From Bacteroidales bacterium (lineage in GTDB: Bacteria > Bacteroidota > Bacteroidia > Bacteroidales > JAADGE01), in contig JAOZMN010000175.1 of assembly GCA_029934265.1 (NCBI GenBank), positions 1 through 6,388 of the forward strand: a DNA stretch of 6,388 nt. Reading direction: 5' to 3'. The translations under genes and the position numbers were made by a program. Numbering within the stretch: position 1 is the stretch's first letter; every line of letters starts with the position of its first letter. The notes under the pieces were generated by a model that ran no database searches, was not told where the DNA came from, and saw only the letters and a list, made by a program, of their open reading frames with translations. This document shows positions 6,237 through 6,388 of the stretch, piece after piece.

Positions 6237-6388
6237 TATTCTTTGTTAAATAAACTTTGCTGTTTCCCTGTTCTTTCTTCTTCCATTATTTGACTGAAAT
6301 CTAAAAATGCAGTATGATATTCATTAAGAATTTTGGTTCTACTGGAATTTGTGTGAATACAGATCCAGTTTACCATTAAAAAATAATA
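6236..6388 (-). CDS. Unidentified reading frame cut by the right edge, C-terminal 50 residues
   Basis: The frame is open from the right edge to TAA at 6236-6238, whose last base is the first base of the nucleotidyltransferase start codon. The 50 visible residues end in EERTGKQQSLFNKE. I do not recognise the family. An internal ATG at 6374-6376 could start a 46-residue protein, but with only 12 nt visible above it I cannot tell a small gene from the tail of a larger one. The region has R17 and H25, seven residues apart, which is outside the R-x4-6-H spacing of HEPN ribonucleases, so it is not an obvious HepT toxin. QQSLF near the C-terminus resembles the sliding-clamp-binding pentapeptide QLxLF. 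The tight overlap with the next gene is the best argument that the frame is real. Confidence 0.55.
   Translation of the reverse strand, partial: YYFLMVNWICIHTNSSRTKILNEYHTAFLDFSQIMEEERTGKQQSLFNKE

Overview
The window looks like a chromosomal stretch from a low-GC member of the Bacteroidota. Four things point there: a TTTG-N19-TAACTTTG promoter of the Bacteroidota primary-sigma type upstream of rpmH; start codons preceded by A/T-rich leaders with no GGAGG-like Shine-Dalgarno; Bacteroidota-style L34 and PdxA sequences (for example GDINGIGYE in PdxA); and an A+T-rich base composition. I cannot name a genus.

Layout, left to right. At the left edge a small plus-strand gene (14-346) encodes a RelE/ParE-fold toxin whose antitoxin partner would lie outside the window. 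It ends at a perfect 18-bp hairpin (361-400) that can terminate transcription from both sides. Everything else is on the minus strand. In transcription order from the right edge the genes are: an unidentified reading frame cut by the edge (6236-6388); a 100-aa minimal nucleotidyltransferase of the MntA type (5934-6236); leucyl aminopeptidase pepA (4456-5889); pdxA of vitamin B6 synthesis (3296-4327); a membrane-anchored family 2 glycosyltransferase (1999-3144); an ECF-type sigma factor overlapping it by 10 nt (1394-2008); rsmG, the 16S rRNA m7G methyltransferase (668-1297); and rpmH, ribosomal protein L34 (451-606), which has its own promoter inside the end of rsmG.

Functionally this is mostly core housekeeping: ribosome maturation and structure (rsmG, rpmH), cofactor synthesis (pdxA) and peptide turnover (pepA). 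It also holds a glycosyltransferase-sigma pair that is probably translationally coupled, and toxin-antitoxin-like genes at both edges. The intergenic regions contain two sizeable inverted repeats. One is a compound palindrome just after the sigma gene (1353-1385). The other is a 90-nt imperfect inverted repeat between pdxA and the glycosyltransferase (3192-3281) that may end the pdxA transcript. No gene-free stretch exceeds 300 bases.

I see no convincing new multi-gene system. The best candidates for a second look are the MNT gene with its unidentified 1-nt-overlapping partner, the sigma factor coupled to a glycosyltransferase instead of an anti-sigma factor, and the two intergenic inverted repeats.
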